DNA from: Hyphomicrobiaceae bacterium
Lineage (GTDB): Bacteria > Pseudomonadota > Alphaproteobacteria > Rhizobiales > Ancalomicrobiaceae
Length of the DNA stretch: 64,000 bases
NCBI GenBank assembly: GCA_016793065.1
Contig: JAEULV010000052.1
Span: 1 to 64,000, forward strand
Direction: 5' to 3'
The position numbers and the translations under genes are program-made. The notes under the pieces were generated by a model. It did not search any database, was not told the origin of the DNA, and was given only the letters and a program-made list of their open reading frames with translations. Below are positions 19,782-30,820 of this stretch, piece after piece (position 1 is the stretch's first letter; the number at the start of each line of letters is the position of its first letter).

Positions 19782-19880
19782 CGGGAGGTTGGCGGTGGAC
19801 GTGTCCACTCGCCAATCGGGTCAGGTCCGGAAGGAAGCAGCCCCAACGAACCTGGCGCGGGTCATTTGTCAGCCTCCCAC
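19782..19880 (+). ncRNA. ffs: Signal recognition particle RNA, bacterial small type (4.5S)
   Basis: The universally conserved SRP core GGTCAGGTCCGGAAGGAAGC, with the GGAA tetraloop and asymmetric internal loop, lies in the middle (about 19818-19840). The ends pair: GGGAGGTT near 19783 with AGCCTCCC at 19871-19878, giving the expected ~97-nt hairpin. It binds Ffh for co-translational targeting. Its place directly before dnaX is typical of alphaproteobacteria. Confidence 0.95.
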
Positions 19881-20021
19881 CTTCGCTTCGCCCCTGGCGC
19901 GCGGTCCGGCTCGATGCCTGACGCGCCGGCGAGGTTGCTGCGCCCGCGAGGCCCGCCACCGCCGCGGAGCCGCAAGACAGCCGTTTTCGACCCGCGAACC
20001 TAACCCGCGAAGGTGCCCCGG

Positions 20022-21953
20022 ATGGACGAGACCACATCGGATCTCACCCCGCCGGACGGTCCGGCGCTGTTTGGCGCGGCGGAACTGCCGAAATCGTCGC
20101 CGGCATCGACGAGCAATGCCGGCTACCGGGTGCTGGCGCGCAAGTATCGCCCCCGCGATTTCGACGACCTGATCGGCCAGGAGCCGATGGTGCGGACGCT
20201 GTCCAATGCCTTCGACAGCGGTCGCATCGCGCAGGCCTACATGCTGACCGGCGTGCGCGGCGTCGGCAAGACGACGACGGCGCGGATCCTGTCGCGCGGG
20301 CTCAATTACGAATTGCCCGGCAAGGCGAACAAGCCGACCATCCACATGCCCGAGCTCGGCCTGCATTGCCAGGCGATCATCGACGGCCGGCATGTGGACG
20401 TGATCGAGATGGACGCCGCCTCGCATAACGGCGTCGACAATATCCGCGAGATCACCGATGCGGCGCGCTACAAGCCGGTGTCGGCGCGGATGAAGATCTA
20501 TCTGCTCGACGAAGTGCACATGCTGACGACGGCGGCGTTCAACGCGCTGTTGAAGACGCTGGAAGAGCCGCCGGAGCATGTGAAATTCATCTTCGCCACC
20601 ACGGAAATCCGCAAGGTGCCGGTGACGATCCTGTCGCGCTGCCAGCGCTTCGACCTGCGGCGGATCGAGACCGAGGTGCTGGTGCGGCATCTGGCGCGGA
20701 TCGCGGCGGCGGAGCAGGTGACGATCGACGACGAGGCGCTGAAGCTGATCGCCCGGGCGGCGGAAGGGTCGGTGCGCGATTCGCTGTCGCTGATGGACCA
20801 GGCCATCGCCCATGGCGCCGGCGAGGTCACGGCCGAACGGGTGCGCGACATGCTCGGCCTCGCCGATCGCGGCCGGGTGATCGACCTGTTCGAGCAGGTG
20901 ATGCGGGCCGACATGGCGGCGGCGCTCGGCGAGCTGAAGGCACAGTACGACATCGGCGCCGATCCGGCGGTGGTGCTGGCGGATCTGGCCGAATTCACCC
21001 ATTTCGTCACCCGGCTGAAGCTGGTTCCGGACGCGGCGCGCGACGCAGCGGCGACCGAGGCCGAGCGGGTGCGCGGCAGCGACTTCGCCGGCAAGCTCGG
21101 CATGCGGGCGCTGACCCGGGCCTGGCAGATCCTGCTGAAGGGCATCGACGAGGTGAAGACGGCGCCGCGACCGCTGGCGGCGGCGGAGATGGTGCTGGTG
21201 CGGCTTGCCTATGCCGCCGACCTGCCGACGCCGGACGAACTGATCCGGGCGCTGCAATCCGGCGCCCCGACGAGCGGTGGTGGTGGCGGCGGCCGGGCGC
21301 CCTCGGGCGGCGGCGGGCCTGGCGGGGCGCAGATGAACGCCACCGGCGCGGCGGCGACAGCCGACGGACGCGGCGGCGGCGCGACGATGGGCGGCGGCTT
21401 CGCGCCGCGACTGGTCGCGGGCCTCAATGGCGGCGCGGGCGGCGCGACGGCGCGGGCCGAGCCGGTCGCGCCGGCGACGACGCCATCGCCGCAGGCGGCG
21501 GGCCTCAAGACGCTGGACGACATCGCGGACTTCTGCGGCAAGCAGCGGGATTTCCGGCTGAAGGTGATGGTCGAGCGCGGGCTGCGGCCGGTGCGGCTGG
21601 AGCCCGGGCGGATCGAGGTGGCGCTGGCGCCGGAGGCGGCGCGCGACCTGCCGGGGGATCTCGGCCGCAAGCTGACCGAGTGGACCGGGATGCGCTGGAT
21701 CGTCAGCGTCAGCCGCGAGCCGGGCGGGCCGACGATCGCCGAGGCGCGCGAGGCGGTGCGCGCCACCAACATGACCGATGCGCGCTCCGACCCGCTGGTG
21801 TCGGCGGTGCTGCGGCGCTTCCCGGGATCGGAAATCGTCGACGTGCGCATCCAGCGCGCCGAGACCGAGGCGACCGAGAGCGAGACGGAGGACGACAGCG
21901 GCTATGCCGGCTTCAGCCCGCTGGAGCCGCCATCGGAAGCCGACGACGACTGA
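20022..21953 (+). CDS. dnaX: DNA polymerase III subunits gamma/tau
   Basis: Clamp-loader ATPase and replisome organiser. Walker [10 protein letters not shown] is at residues 77-85, the DEVHML Walker B and the SRC sensor follow, and the tau-like C-terminal half contains a Gly/Ala-rich, low-complexity linker (about residues 425-485) before a conserved C-terminal domain. The zinc-module region after [10 protein letters not shown] keeps only one cysteine (C116) instead of four. The ATG at 20022 has GAAGG 8 nt upstream; a GTG at 20013 would add three residues. I see no obvious frameshift site for gamma. ybaB follows, but recR does not. Confidence 0.95.
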   Translation: MDETTSDLTPPDGPALFGAAELPKSSPASTSNAGYRVLARKYRPRDFDDLIGQEPMVRTLSNAFDSGRIAQAYMLTGVRGVGKTTTARILSRGLNYELPGKANKPTIHMPELGLHCQAIIDGRHVDVIEMDAASHNGVDNIREITDAARYKPVSARMKIYLLDEVHMLTTAAFNALLKTLEEPPEHVKFIFATTEIRKVPVTILSRCQRFDLRRIETEVLVRHLARIAAAEQVTIDDEALKLIARAAEGSVRDSLSLMDQAIAHGAGEVTAERVRDMLGLADRGRVIDLFEQVMRADMAAALGELKAQYDIGADPAVVLADLAEFTHFVTRLKLVPDAARDAAATEAERVRGSDFAGKLGMRALTRAWQILLKGIDEVKTAPRPLAAAEMVLVRLAYAADLPTPDELIRALQSGAPTSGGGGGGRAPSGGGGPGGAQMNATGAAATADGRGGGATMGGGFAPRLVAGLNGGAGGATARAEPVAPATTPSPQAAGLKTLDDIADFCGKQRDFRLKVMVERGLRPVRLEPGRIEVALAPEAARDLPGDLGRKLTEWTGMRWIVSVSREPGGPTIAEAREAVRATNMTDARSDPLVSAVLRRFPGSEIVDVRIQRAETEATESETEDDSGYAGFSPLEPPSEADDD

Positions 21954-22076
21954 GCCAAGGGCCGGAGGTGCCGGCGCAGCCGGCGACATCGTCAAGGCGG
22001 ACCTTCCATCATTGCCCCGGCGAACCCATATCGAAACCGATCACGATCAACCGACGCGGCCGAAGGAGCAGGTGCG

Positions 22077-22397
22077 ATGGACTTTCTCAAGGTGATGAAG
22101 CAGGCGAAGGAAATGCAGTCGAAGATGGCCGACATGCAGAGCGCGCTGGGCGACATGCGCGCCACCGGCACGTCGGGCGGCGGCCTCGTCGCGGTGACGC
22201 TGTCGGGCAAGGGCGACCTTGCCGGGGTCAAGATCGACCCGTCGCTGCTGAAGCCGGAGGATGCCGAGATCGTCGAGGACCTGATCCTCGCCGCCCATGC
22301 CGACGCCAAGACCAAGATCGAGGCGCAGATGGCGGAAAAGATGCAGGAAGTCACCGGCGGCCTCGGCCTCCCCGGCGGCTTCAAGCTGCCGTTCTGA
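22077..22397 (+). CDS. ybaB: YbaB/EbfC nucleoid-associated protein
   Basis: A 106-residue dimeric DNA-binding protein. The N-terminal helix [15 protein letters not shown], the [13 protein letters not shown] strand pair, and the [17 protein letters not shown] and helical C-terminal region ending [10 protein letters not shown] fit the family. It binds DNA without strong specificity and normally forms a dnaX-ybaB-recR unit; here recR is missing from the next 160 bp. Confidence 0.93.
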   Translation: MDFLKVMKQAKEMQSKMADMQSALGDMRATGTSGGGLVAVTLSGKGDLAGVKIDPSLLKPEDAEIVEDLILAAHADAKTKIEAQMAEKMQEVTGGLGLPGGFKLPF

Positions 22398-22489
22398 GGG
22401 CGGGCGCCCGCGTTGGTCCGAGGGCGGCGTCGCGAGGGCGATGCGGCGCAGTTCGCCTAATTCATAGGCAGGCGAGGGCGTGGGCGGCG

Positions 22490-22519
22490 TTGCCCATGAT
22501 GTCACCGGTTTTCTATACT
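22490..22519 (+). promoter_or_regulatory. Predicted sigma-70 promoter of the amidoligase operon
   Basis: TTGCCC and TATACT hexamers are separated by 18 bp, ahead of an AGGA ribosome site and a TTG start codon at 22559. The predicted transcript start near 22526 lies downstream of the ATG codons around 22495, which is why I prefer the TTG start. Confidence 0.45.
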
Positions 22520-22558
22520 GCGGATACCCGCTTGTTCCGACCGCAGGAAATCCGAGCC

Positions 22559-25500
22559 TTGGCCATTCTCACCGCGCTTCATCACGTCACGCATTACAAG
22601 TACGATCGTCCGGTGCAGCTGGGGCCGCAGATCATCCGTCTGCGACCGGCGGTGCATTCGCGCACCAAGGTGCCGAGCTATTCGCTGCGGGTGACGCCGT
22701 CGGAGCATTTCATCAACTGGCAGCAGGATCCGCACGGCAATTTCCAGGCGCGGTTCGTGTTTCCGGAGAAGACCACCGAGTTCAAGATCGAGGTGGATCT
22801 GATCGCCCAATTGGCGGTGGTCAATCCGTTCGACTTCTTCGTCGAGCCCTATGCGGAGGCGTTTCCGTTTTCCTATCCGCCGGAGCTGGCGGCGGAGCTG
22901 AAGCCGTATCTGGAGCCGGCGGAGGCGCTGTCGCCGCCGCTCGCCGCCTATCTGGAGACGATCCCGAAGACGGCGCCGAACACGGTCAACTTCCTCGTCG
23001 ACCTCAATGCCCGGCTGCAGCGCGAGATCCGCTATGTGATCCGCATGGAAACCGGCACGCAGACGCCGGAGGAGACCCTCGTCAACGCCTCCGGCTCGTG
23101 CCGCGACAGCGGCTGGCTGCTGGTGGAGGTGTTGCGCCGGCTCGGACTGGCGGCGCGGTTCGTATCGGGCTACCTCATTCAGTTGAAGGCCGACGTCGAT
23201 CCGCTGGAGGGGCCGAAGGGCACCGACAAGGACTTCACCGACCTGCATGCGTGGTGCGAGGTTTATATTCCCGGCGCCGGCTGGGTCGGCTTCGATCCGA
23301 CCTCGGGGCTTCTGTGCGGCGAGGGGCATATTCCGCTTTGCGCCACGCCGCATTACCGCTCGGCGGCGCCGATCACCGGGCTGGTCGATCCGGCGGAGGT
23401 CGAGTTCCATTTCGACATGAACGTCACCCGCATCCACGAGGCACCGCGCGTCACCGCGCCGTTCGCCGACGAGGACTGGGAGGCGCTGGACCGGCTGGGC
23501 GAACAGGTCGATGTCGATCTGGTGGCGCAGGACGTGCGGCTGACGATGGGCGGCGAGCCGACCTTCGTCTCGGTCGACGACTACCAGTCGGCGGAATGGA
23601 ACACCGCCGCGGTCGGGCCGACCAAGCGCGGGCTGGCCGATACGCTGATCCGGCGGCTGCGGCGGCGGTTCGCCGCCGGCGGCATGCTGCATTACGGTCA
23701 GGGCAAGTGGTATCCGGGCGAAAGCCTGCCGCGCTGGGCGTTCGCGCTGTACTGGCGCAAGGACGGCAAGCCGATCTGGCGCAATGTCGACCTGATCGCC
23801 AGCGAGGCGGGGGCGCGGCCGGTTGGCGTCGCCGAAGCCAAGCTGCTGATCGAGACGCTGTCGGACAATCTCGATATCGGCACCGACTTCGTGCATCCCG
23901 CCTATGAGGACCCGGCGCTGTGGGTGCTGAAGGAAGCCGAGTTGCCGGCCAATGTCGATCCGTCCAACTCCAAGCTCGAGGATCCGGAGGCGCGGGCCCG
24001 CATGGCCCGGGTTTTCGAGCGCGGACTGACGACGCCGACCGGCTTCGTGCTGCCGGTGCAGCGGTGGAACACCGCCGCCAAGGCGGCGCGCTGGGTTTCG
24101 GAAGTCTGGGCGCTGCGGCGCGGCCGGCTTTATCTGGCGCCCGGCGACAGCCCGGTCGGCTACCGGCTGCCGCTCGGCTCGCTCGAATATATCTCACCGG
24201 CGGCCTATCCCTATGTGGTCGAGCAGGACCCGATGGAGGACCGGCCGGATCTGCCGGACCCGGACGAGTTCCGCCAGCGCTACACCCGCGCCAGCGCCAA
24301 GCCGGGCGCGGCGCCGCGGCGGCTGAAGCAGAACGAGCAGAAGCTGGTGTCGGGCGGGCCGGTGCGCACGGCACTGTCGGTGGAGCCGCGCAACGGCATC
24401 CTCCACGTGTTCATGCCGCCGGTCGAACGGCTGGAGGACTATCTCGACCTCCTGGCGGCGATCGAGGCGACGGCGGAGGAAACCGGCCTGCCGGTGCATA
24501 TCGAGGGCTATCCGCCGCCGTTCGATCCGCGCCTCGACGTGATCAAGGTCACCCCCGATCCGGGCGTGATCGAGGTCAACGTCCATCCGGCGAAGTCGTG
24601 GCGCGAATGCGTCGACATCACCCGCAACCTCTATGAGGAAGCGTTCCAGTCGCGGCTCGGCACCGACAAGTTCATGATCGACGGCCGGCATACCGGCACC
24701 GGCGGCGGCAATCACGTGGTGATCGGCGGCGCGACGCCGTTCGACAGCCCGTTCCTGCGCCGGCCGGACCTGCTGAAGAGCCTGGTGCTGTACTGGCAGC
24801 GGCATCCCTCGCTCAGCTACCTGTTCTCCGGCCTGTTCATCGGCCCTACCTCGCAGGCGCCGCGCATCGACGAGGCGCGCCATGACGGGCTCTATGAACT
24901 CGAAATCGCGATGGAGCGGGTTCCCGCCCCGGGCGAGGGGCTGGCGCCGCCGCCGTGGCTGCTCGACCGGCTGTTCCGCAACCTGCTGGTCGATGCCTCG
25001 GGCAATACCCATCGCTCGGAGATCTGCATCGACAAGCTCTTTTCGCCCGACGGGCCGACCGGCCGGCTGGGCCTGGTGGAGTTCCGCTCGTTCGAAATGC
25101 CGCCGGATGCGCGGATGTCGCTGGCGCAGCAGGTGCTGCTCAGGGCGCTGATCGCGTGGTTCTGGCGCGAGCCGCAGCGCGGCGAGTTCGTGCGCTGGGG
25201 CACGGCGCTGCATGACCGGTTCATGCTGCCGCATTTCGTCTGGGAGGATTTCCTCTCGGTGCTGGCCGACCTGCAGCGGGCGGGCTATCCGTTCGATCCG
25301 ATCTGGTTCAAGGCGCAGTGGGAGTTCCGCTTTCCGTTCTACGGCAAGGTGGAGCACGGCGGCGTGTCGCTGGAGATCCGCCAGGCGCTGGAGCCGTGGC
25401 ACGTCACCGGCGAGGAGGGCGCGGTCGGCGGCACCGTGCGCTATGTCGACAGTTCGGTGGAGCGGCTGCAGGTCAAGGCCAACGGGCTGGTGCCCGGCCG

Positions 25501-25873
25501 GCATGTGATCACCTGCAACGGCCGGCGGCTGCCGATGACCTCGACCGGGGTCAATGGCGAGGCGGTCGCGGGGGCGCGCTACAAGGCGTGGCAGCCGGCG
25601 TCGGGCCTGCACCCGGCGATCCCGCCGCATGCGCCGCTGACCTTCGATGTGCTCGACACCTGGACCAACCGCTCGCTCGGCGGCTGCGTCTATCACGTCG
25701 CGCACCCGGCGGGTCGCAATTACGAGACCTTCCCTGTGAATACTTACGAAGCCGAGGCGCGCCGGCTTGCCCGCTTCCAGGATCACGGCCACACTCCGGG
25801 AATCATGACCATGCCGCCGTTGGAGCGATTGGGCGAATTCCCGCTCACCCTCGATCTGCGCAGAGGCGGATGA
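22559..25873 (+). CDS. Transglutaminase-like / DUF2126 putative amidoligase fusion protein
   Basis: A 1,104-residue cytoplasmic protein. The N-terminal ~300 residues are a transglutaminase-like fold with the catalytic triad C181 ([10 protein letters not shown]), H230 (DLHAW) and D246 (GFDPT), preceded by the beta-rich domain that begins [17 protein letters not shown]. The remainder is DUF2126, predicted in the literature to be an amidoligase of the glutamine-synthetase fold; candidate motifs include [25 protein letters not shown] and [11 protein letters not shown]. The TTG start fits family N-termini and follows AGGA by 10 nt. It is 10 bp ahead of the ATP-grasp gene. Together these genes are expected to form and trim peptide-like bonds, but the product is unknown. 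Confidence 0.9.
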   Translation: MAILTALHHVTHYKYDRPVQLGPQIIRLRPAVHSRTKVPSYSLRVTPSEHFINWQQDPHGNFQARFVFPEKTTEFKIEVDLIAQLAVVNPFDFFVEPYAEAFPFSYPPELAAELKPYLEPAEALSPPLAAYLETIPKTAPNTVNFLVDLNARLQREIRYVIRMETGTQTPEETLVNASGSCRDSGWLLVEVLRRLGLAARFVSGYLIQLKADVDPLEGPKGTDKDFTDLHAWCEVYIPGAGWVGFDPTSGLLCGEGHIPLCATPHYRSAAPITGLVDPAEVEFHFDMNVTRIHEAPRVTAPFADEDWEALDRLGEQVDVDLVAQDVRLTMGGEPTFVSVDDYQSAEWNTAAVGPTKRGLADTLIRRLRRRFAAGGMLHYGQGKWYPGESLPRWAFALYWRKDGKPIWRNVDLIASEAGARPVGVAEAKLLIETLSDNLDIGTDFVHPAYEDPALWVLKEAELPANVDPSNSKLEDPEARARMARVFERGLTTPTGFVLPVQRWNTAAKAARWVSEVWALRRGRLYLAPGDSPVGYRLPLGSLEYISPAAYPYVVEQDPMEDRPDLPDPDEFRQRYTRASAKPGAAPRRLKQNEQKLVSGGPVRTALSVEPRNGILHVFMPPVERLEDYLDLLAAIEATAEETGLPVHIEGYPPPFDPRLDVIKVTPDPGVIEVNVHPAKSWRECVDITRNLYEEAFQSRLGTDKFMIDGRHTGTGGGNHVVIGGATPFDSPFLRRPDLLKSLVLYWQRHPSLSYLFSGLFIGPTSQAPRIDEARHDGLYELEIAMERVPAPGEGLAPPPWLLDRLFRNLLVDASGNTHRSEICIDKLFSPDGPTGRLGLVEFRSFEMPPDARMSLAQQVLLRALIAWFWREPQRGEFVRWGTALHDRFMLPHFVWEDFLSVLADLQRAGYPFDPIWFKAQWEFRFPFYGKVEHGGVSLEIRQALEPWHVTGEEGAVGGTVRYVDSSVERLQVKANGLVPGRHVITCNGRRLPMTSTGVNGEAVAGARYKAWQPASGLHPAIPPHAPLTFDVLDTWTNRSLGGCVYHVAHPAGRNYETFPVNTYEAEARRLARFQDHGHTPGIMTMPPLERLGEFPLTLDLRRGG

Positions 25874-25883
25874 CGGGTGGGAT

Positions 25884-28397
25884 ATGGCTGGTTTGGCGAC
25901 CCAGGAGCAGCGACGATCCGGCGAACGGCTGCAACGGCTGCTCGCCGGTTATCGGCCGCAATCGGGGGTTTTCGACGAATTGCTCGATGCCGACGGCCGG
26001 CCGCGCCCGCACTGGTCGACGCTGCTCAACACGCTGGCCGACCATACCGGTGGCGAGCTTGAGGCGCGATTCGCCACCGCCGACCGCTATCTGCGTGATT
26101 CGGGCGTGTTCTACCGGGTGCAGGACGATCCGACCGGCGGCGAGCGGCCGTGGCCGCTGGCGCATGTGCCGCTGGTCATTCCGGCGGCGGAATGGCGCGG
26201 ACTGGAACGGGGGCTGATCCAGCGGGCGCGGCTGCTGGACGCGGTGCTGGACGACGTGTTCGGGCCTGGGCAGTTGATAAAGGACGGGGCGCTGCCGGCG
26301 ACGCTGGTGGCGGGAAACCGCGAGTTTCACCCGGCGCTGCGCGGGGTTCCGGTCAAGACCGGGCGGCGGCTGGCGTTCTATGCCGCCGATCTCGGCCGGG
26401 GGCCGGACGGGCGCTGGTGGGTGCTGTCGGACCGGGCGCAGGCGCCCTCCGGGTCGGGCTATGCGCTGGAAAACCGCATCGCTCTCGCCGGTGCCTTCGC
26501 CGATCTGTTCGGACGGCTGTCGGTGGAGCGGCTGGCGCCGTTCTTCCAGGCGTTTCGCGACGGGCTGGCGGCGGCGTCGGGGCGCGACGAGCCGCGCATC
26601 GGCGTGCTGACGCCGGGTCCGCTGAACGAGACCTATTTCGAGCATGCCTATCTGGCGCGCTATCTCGGCTTCGTGCTGGTGGAGGGCGGCGACCTGGTGG
26701 AGAACGACGGCACGGTCTATGTCCGCACCGTCGAAGGGCTGAAGCGCGCCGATGTGCTGCTGCGGCGCCTCGACACGGATTTCGCCGACCCGCTCGAACT
26801 CAACGCCGCCTCGCATATCGGCGTGCCGGGGCTGGTGGAGGCGATCCGGCGCGGCACATTGACGCTGGCGAATTCGCTCGGTTCCGGTTTCGTCGAATCG
26901 CCGGCGCTGATGTCGTTCCTGCCAGGGCTCGCCCGGCGGCTGCTGAAGGAGGAGCTGATCCTGCCGTCGGTGGCGACGTGGTGGTGCGGCCAGCCGCAGG
27001 CGCGCGAGACGGTGCGGGCCGAGTTCGACGCCCGCGTCATCGGCTCGGCCTTCGGCCGGCGGATTCCGGTACTGCCGGGACAGGGCGGCACGATCGGCGC
27101 CGATCTCGACGGCAAGACCCGGGCCGACATCCTGGAATGGATGGAGCGGCGCGGTGTCGACCTCGTGGCGCAGGAAGTGGTGCATCTGTCGACCATGCCG
27201 GTGTGGCAGGCCGGGCGGCTGGTGGCGCGGCCGTTCGTGCTTCGGGCCTATGTCGCCGCCACCGATGACGGCTATGCGGTGATGCCGGGCGGCTTCTGCC
27301 GGGTGTCCGACACCGAGGATGCCCGCGCCATCTCGATGGGCTCGGGCGCGCGCGCCACCGACGTGTGGGTGCTGTCCGACAAGCCGGTCGAGGCGGTGTC
27401 GCTGCTGCCGGCGCCGGACAAGGTGCGGGTGCATCGCGCCAATGCGTCGCTGCCGAGCCGGGCGGCGGACAACCTGTTCTGGCTCGGGCGCTACTGGGAG
27501 CGCACCGACATCACGCTGCGGCTGGTGCGGGCATTGTCGGCGCGGCTGTCGGAGGCGGTTTCGGGCGGGCGCGGCGGCGCATCCGCCACCAAGCGGCTGA
27601 TCGAGACGCTGGTCGGCTGGGACGCGGTGCCGGCGGCGCTTGCCGGCCTGCCGGCGAACGTGCCGATGGCGGCGCTGACCGAGGCGGTCGGCACCGGCTC
27701 GGCGCTGGTGCTGGCGCGCGAGGCGCGGCGGGCGGCATCGGCGATCCGCGAGCGGCTGTCGGGCGATACGCTGCGGCCAATCGACGAACTGGTGGCGCTG
27801 CTCGACGCGGCGCGCTCGGACGAGGAACTGACCCCGCCGGAGGCGCACGCGCTGACCGAGCGCGCCATGCGCGAGATCGCGGCGCTGAACGGCTTCATCT
27901 TCGACTCACTCAACCGGCGTGGCGGCTGGCGCTTCATCGATGTCGGCCGGCGGATCGAGCGGGCGGTCGCCATCGCCCGGCTGACGCGGCAGTTTGGCGA
28001 GCCGACGGCGACGCCGGACATGCTCGACCTCATCCTGGAAATCACCGACAGCCAGATCACCTACCGGCGGCGCTACCTGTTCGGCGCGGCGCGGCTGCCG
28101 ATCCTCGACCTGGCGCTGCTCGATCCGGCGATGCCGCGATCGGTGGCGTTCCAGGTCAACGAGATCGTGGCGCATCTGGCGGCCTTGCCGCTCGACCGCA
28201 CCGACGGCATGCTGGAACCCTGCCGGCGGCTGGCGCAACGGCTCGCCGCCGAGCTGGCCACGCAAGAGGCGGGCGGGATCGACCGGACGCGGATTCTCGG
28301 GTTCGAGCAGCAGGTGATGCAGTTGTCGGACGAATTCTCCAGCCGCTTCTTCCGCCAGAACCGGCTCGACGGCAGCGACGTCAAGGGCCTGACATGA
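25884..28397 (+). CDS. Circularly permuted ATP-grasp / alpha-E domain fusion protein
   Basis: An 837-residue protein in two parts. Residues ~1-490 are a circularly permuted ATP-grasp ligase (DUF404/DUF407 type), with LTPGPLNETYFEHAYLARYLG, EGGDLVENDGTVYVRT and GSGFVESPALMSFLPGL as recognisable blocks. Residues ~510-837 form the helical alpha-E domain (DUF403), starting at SRAADNLFWLGRYWERTD and including GWRFIDVGRRIERA. ATP-grasp enzymes make amide or peptide bonds through acyl phosphates. In many genomes the two halves are separate genes; here they are fused. It overlaps the next gene by 4 bp (ATGA). Confidence 0.9.
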   Translation: MAGLATQEQRRSGERLQRLLAGYRPQSGVFDELLDADGRPRPHWSTLLNTLADHTGGELEARFATADRYLRDSGVFYRVQDDPTGGERPWPLAHVPLVIPAAEWRGLERGLIQRARLLDAVLDDVFGPGQLIKDGALPATLVAGNREFHPALRGVPVKTGRRLAFYAADLGRGPDGRWWVLSDRAQAPSGSGYALENRIALAGAFADLFGRLSVERLAPFFQAFRDGLAAASGRDEPRIGVLTPGPLNETYFEHAYLARYLGFVLVEGGDLVENDGTVYVRTVEGLKRADVLLRRLDTDFADPLELNAASHIGVPGLVEAIRRGTLTLANSLGSGFVESPALMSFLPGLARRLLKEELILPSVATWWCGQPQARETVRAEFDARVIGSAFGRRIPVLPGQGGTIGADLDGKTRADILEWMERRGVDLVAQEVVHLSTMPVWQAGRLVARPFVLRAYVAATDDGYAVMPGGFCRVSDTEDARAISMGSGARATDVWVLSDKPVEAVSLLPAPDKVRVHRANASLPSRAADNLFWLGRYWERTDITLRLVRALSARLSEAVSGGRGGASATKRLIETLVGWDAVPAALAGLPANVPMAALTEAVGTGSALVLAREARRAASAIRERLSGDTLRPIDELVALLDAARSDEELTPPEAHALTERAMREIAALNGFIFDSLNRRGGWRFIDVGRRIERAVAIARLTRQFGEPTATPDMLDLILEITDSQITYRRRYLFGAARLPILDLALLDPAMPRSVAFQVNEIVAHLAALPLDRTDGMLEPCRRLAQRLAAELATQEAGGIDRTRILGFEQQVMQLSDEFSSRFFRQNRLDGSDVKGLT

Positions 28398-29278
28398 TCT
28401 ACGATCTCGCCCACGTCACCCGCTACGACTATTCCGCGCCGGTGGCCGAATCGCGCTGCCTTCTGCGGCTGATGCCGGTCGACCGGCCGGGACAGAAGGT
28501 GCAGGCGGCGAAGCTGGCATTCGAGCCGGAGCCGGCGCGGCAGGTGAGCCGCATCGATGCCTTCGGCAATCACATCGTCGAGGTGGAGTTCGACAAGCCG
28601 CACAAGTCGCTGATCATCAAGGCGACGGCGCGGACGTCGATCGAGCGGTCGATGTTCACGGTGCCGGCGGCGACGCGGCCGTGGGAGACGGTGCGCGAGG
28701 CAGCGCGGGAGGCGACCGATCTCAGCGAGGCGGGGCCGGCGATCTATCTCTACGAGAGCCGGCACATCGCCTTCGACACCCGGGTCACCGACTATTGCGC
28801 CGCATCGTTTCCGCCCGGGCGGCCGATCCTCGAAGGGGCGCTGGAACTGGCGCGGCGGATCCAGAAGGATTTCGCCTACGACCCGAAGGCGACCGAGGTG
28901 TCGACGCCGCTGGCGCGGGCGTTCCAGGTGAAGCGCGGCGTCTGCCAGGATTTCGCCCATGTGATGATCGCCGGCCTGCGCGGGCTGGGGCTGTGCGCCG
29001 GCTATGTCTCGGGCTATCTGCGCACGGTGCCGCCGCCGGGCAAGCCGCGACTGGAAGGAGCGGATGCGACCCATGCCTGGGTATCGGTGTGGTGCGGACC
29101 GGAAATCGGCTGGGTCGGCGTCGATCCGACCAACGGGATCCTCGCCAGCGACGATCACGTCATTCTGGCGATCGGCCGCGACTATGCCGACATCGCCCCG
29201 GTGGACGGGGTGATCATCGCCTCGGGCAACCACAAGCTCAGCGTCGCCGTCGATGTGGTGCCGGTGGCGCGGGCCTGA
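28394..29278 (+). CDS. Transglutaminase-family cysteine protease-like protein
   Basis: A 294-residue stand-alone transglutaminase-fold protein with triad C184 (GVCQDFAH), H227 (ATHAW) and D244 (VGVDPTNG), and the N-terminal beta domain beginning HVTRYDYSAPV. It shares architecture with the N-terminal third of the first gene of the operon, so the operon holds two such domains. These are more likely to be peptidases or amidases acting on the ATP-grasp/amidoligase product than cross-linking enzymes. The ATG overlaps the stop of the upstream gene, implying translational coupling. The proteasome-type protease gene that often accompanies this set is absent. Confidence 0.9.
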   Translation: MIYDLAHVTRYDYSAPVAESRCLLRLMPVDRPGQKVQAAKLAFEPEPARQVSRIDAFGNHIVEVEFDKPHKSLIIKATARTSIERSMFTVPAATRPWETVREAAREATDLSEAGPAIYLYESRHIAFDTRVTDYCAASFPPGRPILEGALELARRIQKDFAYDPKATEVSTPLARAFQVKRGVCQDFAHVMIAGLRGLGLCAGYVSGYLRTVPPPGKPRLEGADATHAWVSVWCGPEIGWVGVDPTNGILASDDHVILAIGRDYADIAPVDGVIIASGNHKLSVAVDVVPVARA

Positions 29279-29437
29279 TTGGTTGGGCCTGATCGCGGGG
29301 GCCTGATCGTGGGGGGGCTATTCTCGAAAGGCGGTTTTCACGCTATATCCCGCGCCTTGTCGAGGATCGCGCCCAAGGGCGCGCGAGCGGACGCGGCCTG
29401 ATGCGGCGGGCGTCGACGAACAGATAAGGCACCCGGC

Positions 29438-30820
29438 GTGAAGAAGCTCTACGTCAAGACCTATGGCTGCCAGATGAATGTCTACGACAGCGACCGGATG
29501 GCCGATACGCTGGCGGTGGAAGGCTATGAGGCGACCGGCACGCTCGAGGATGCCGACCTGATCCTGCTCAACACCTGCCATATCCGCGAAAAAGCGGCGG
29601 AAAAGGTCTATTCCGAGCTCGGCCGCATCCGCAAGCTGAAGGCGGCGCGGGCGCTGGAGGGCAAGGAGACCATGGTGGGCGTCGCCGGCTGCGTCGCGCA
29701 GGCCGAAGGCGCCGAGATCCTGCGGCGGGCGCCGGTGGTGGATCTGGTCGTCGGCCCGTCGAGCTACCATCACCTGCCGGAGCTGATCGCCAAGGCGCGC
29801 GACAAGCGCGGCGCGATCGAGACGGAATTCCCGATCGAGGACAAGTTCGAGCACCTGCCGGCGGCATCGCGGGAAAAGACCATCGCGCGCGGCGTCACCG
29901 CGTTCCTGACGGTGCAGGAAGGCTGCGACAAGTTCTGCACCTTCTGCGTCGTGCCGTATACGCGCGGCTCGGAAGTGTCGCGGCCGGTGGCGCAGCTGAT
30001 CGACGAGGCGAAGCGGCTGGTGGATGCCGGCGTGCGCGAAGTGACGCTGCTGGGGCAGAACGTCAACGCCTATCACGGCGCCGGGCCGGACGGGACGGAC
30101 TGGACGCTGGGGCGGCTGTTGCACCGGCTCGCCGAAATCCCCGGGCTCGACCGGCTGCGCTACACCACGAGCCATCCGCGCGACATGGACGACGCGCTGC
30201 TGGCGGCGCATCGCGACCTGCCGCAGCTGATGCCCTATCTGCACCTGCCGATCCAGGCCGGCGCCGACCGGGTGCTGGCGGCGATGAACCGCAAGCACAC
30301 GCGGGCGGACTATCTGGCCCTGATCGAGCGCATCCGCGCGGCACGGCCGGACATCGCCATGTCGGGTGACTTCATCGTCGGCTTTCCCGGCGAGACCGAG
30401 GCGGAATTCGCCGAGACGCTGGCGGTGGTCGACGAGGTCGGCTACGCCTCGGCCTATTCGTTCAAGTATTCGGCGCGGCCGGGGACGCCGGCCTCGGCCG
30501 AGGCCGACCAGATCGCCGATGCGGTGAAGTCGGAGCGGCTGCAACGGCTGCAGGAGCGGATCGACGCGCAGGCGCGGGCCTTCAACCGCAGCCGGGTGGG
30601 GATGACGTTCGACGTGCTGTTCGAAAAGCCGGGCAAGCGCGCCGGCCAGCTGGTCGGGCGGTCGCCGTGGCTGCAGCCGGTGCATGTCATGGCGCCGTCA
30701 CAGCTGATTGGTGAAATCGCCGCCGTTGTCATCGACGATATAGGCACCAACAGCTTGTTTGGTACACTGATCGAACCGGTGACAGAATCGCGAGTCGCGA
30801 TGTCAGGGGGTAAGCGGTGA
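29438..30820 (+). CDS. miaB: tRNA-2-methylthio-N6-dimethylallyladenosine synthase MiaB
   Basis: Radical-SAM methylthiotransferase that converts i6A37 to ms2i6A37 in tRNAs reading UNN codons. N-terminal cluster cysteines are C11, C47 and C85; the radical-SAM cluster is C163-x3-C167-x2-C170 (CDKFCTFC), followed by VVPYTRG. A C-terminal TRAM domain ends the 460-residue protein. The start is GTG with AAGG upstream. It overlaps phoH by 4 bp, opening the common miaB-phoH-ybeY-corC set. Confidence 0.96.
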   Translation: MKKLYVKTYGCQMNVYDSDRMADTLAVEGYEATGTLEDADLILLNTCHIREKAAEKVYSELGRIRKLKAARALEGKETMVGVAGCVAQAEGAEILRRAPVVDLVVGPSSYHHLPELIAKARDKRGAIETEFPIEDKFEHLPAASREKTIARGVTAFLTVQEGCDKFCTFCVVPYTRGSEVSRPVAQLIDEAKRLVDAGVREVTLLGQNVNAYHGAGPDGTDWTLGRLLHRLAEIPGLDRLRYTTSHPRDMDDALLAAHRDLPQLMPYLHLPIQAGADRVLAAMNRKHTRADYLALIERIRAARPDIAMSGDFIVGFPGETEAEFAETLAVVDEVGYASAYSFKYSARPGTPASAEADQIADAVKSERLQRLQERIDAQARAFNRSRVGMTFDVLFEKPGKRAGQLVGRSPWLQPVHVMAPSQLIGEIAAVVIDDIGTNSLFGTLIEPVTESRVAMSGGKR

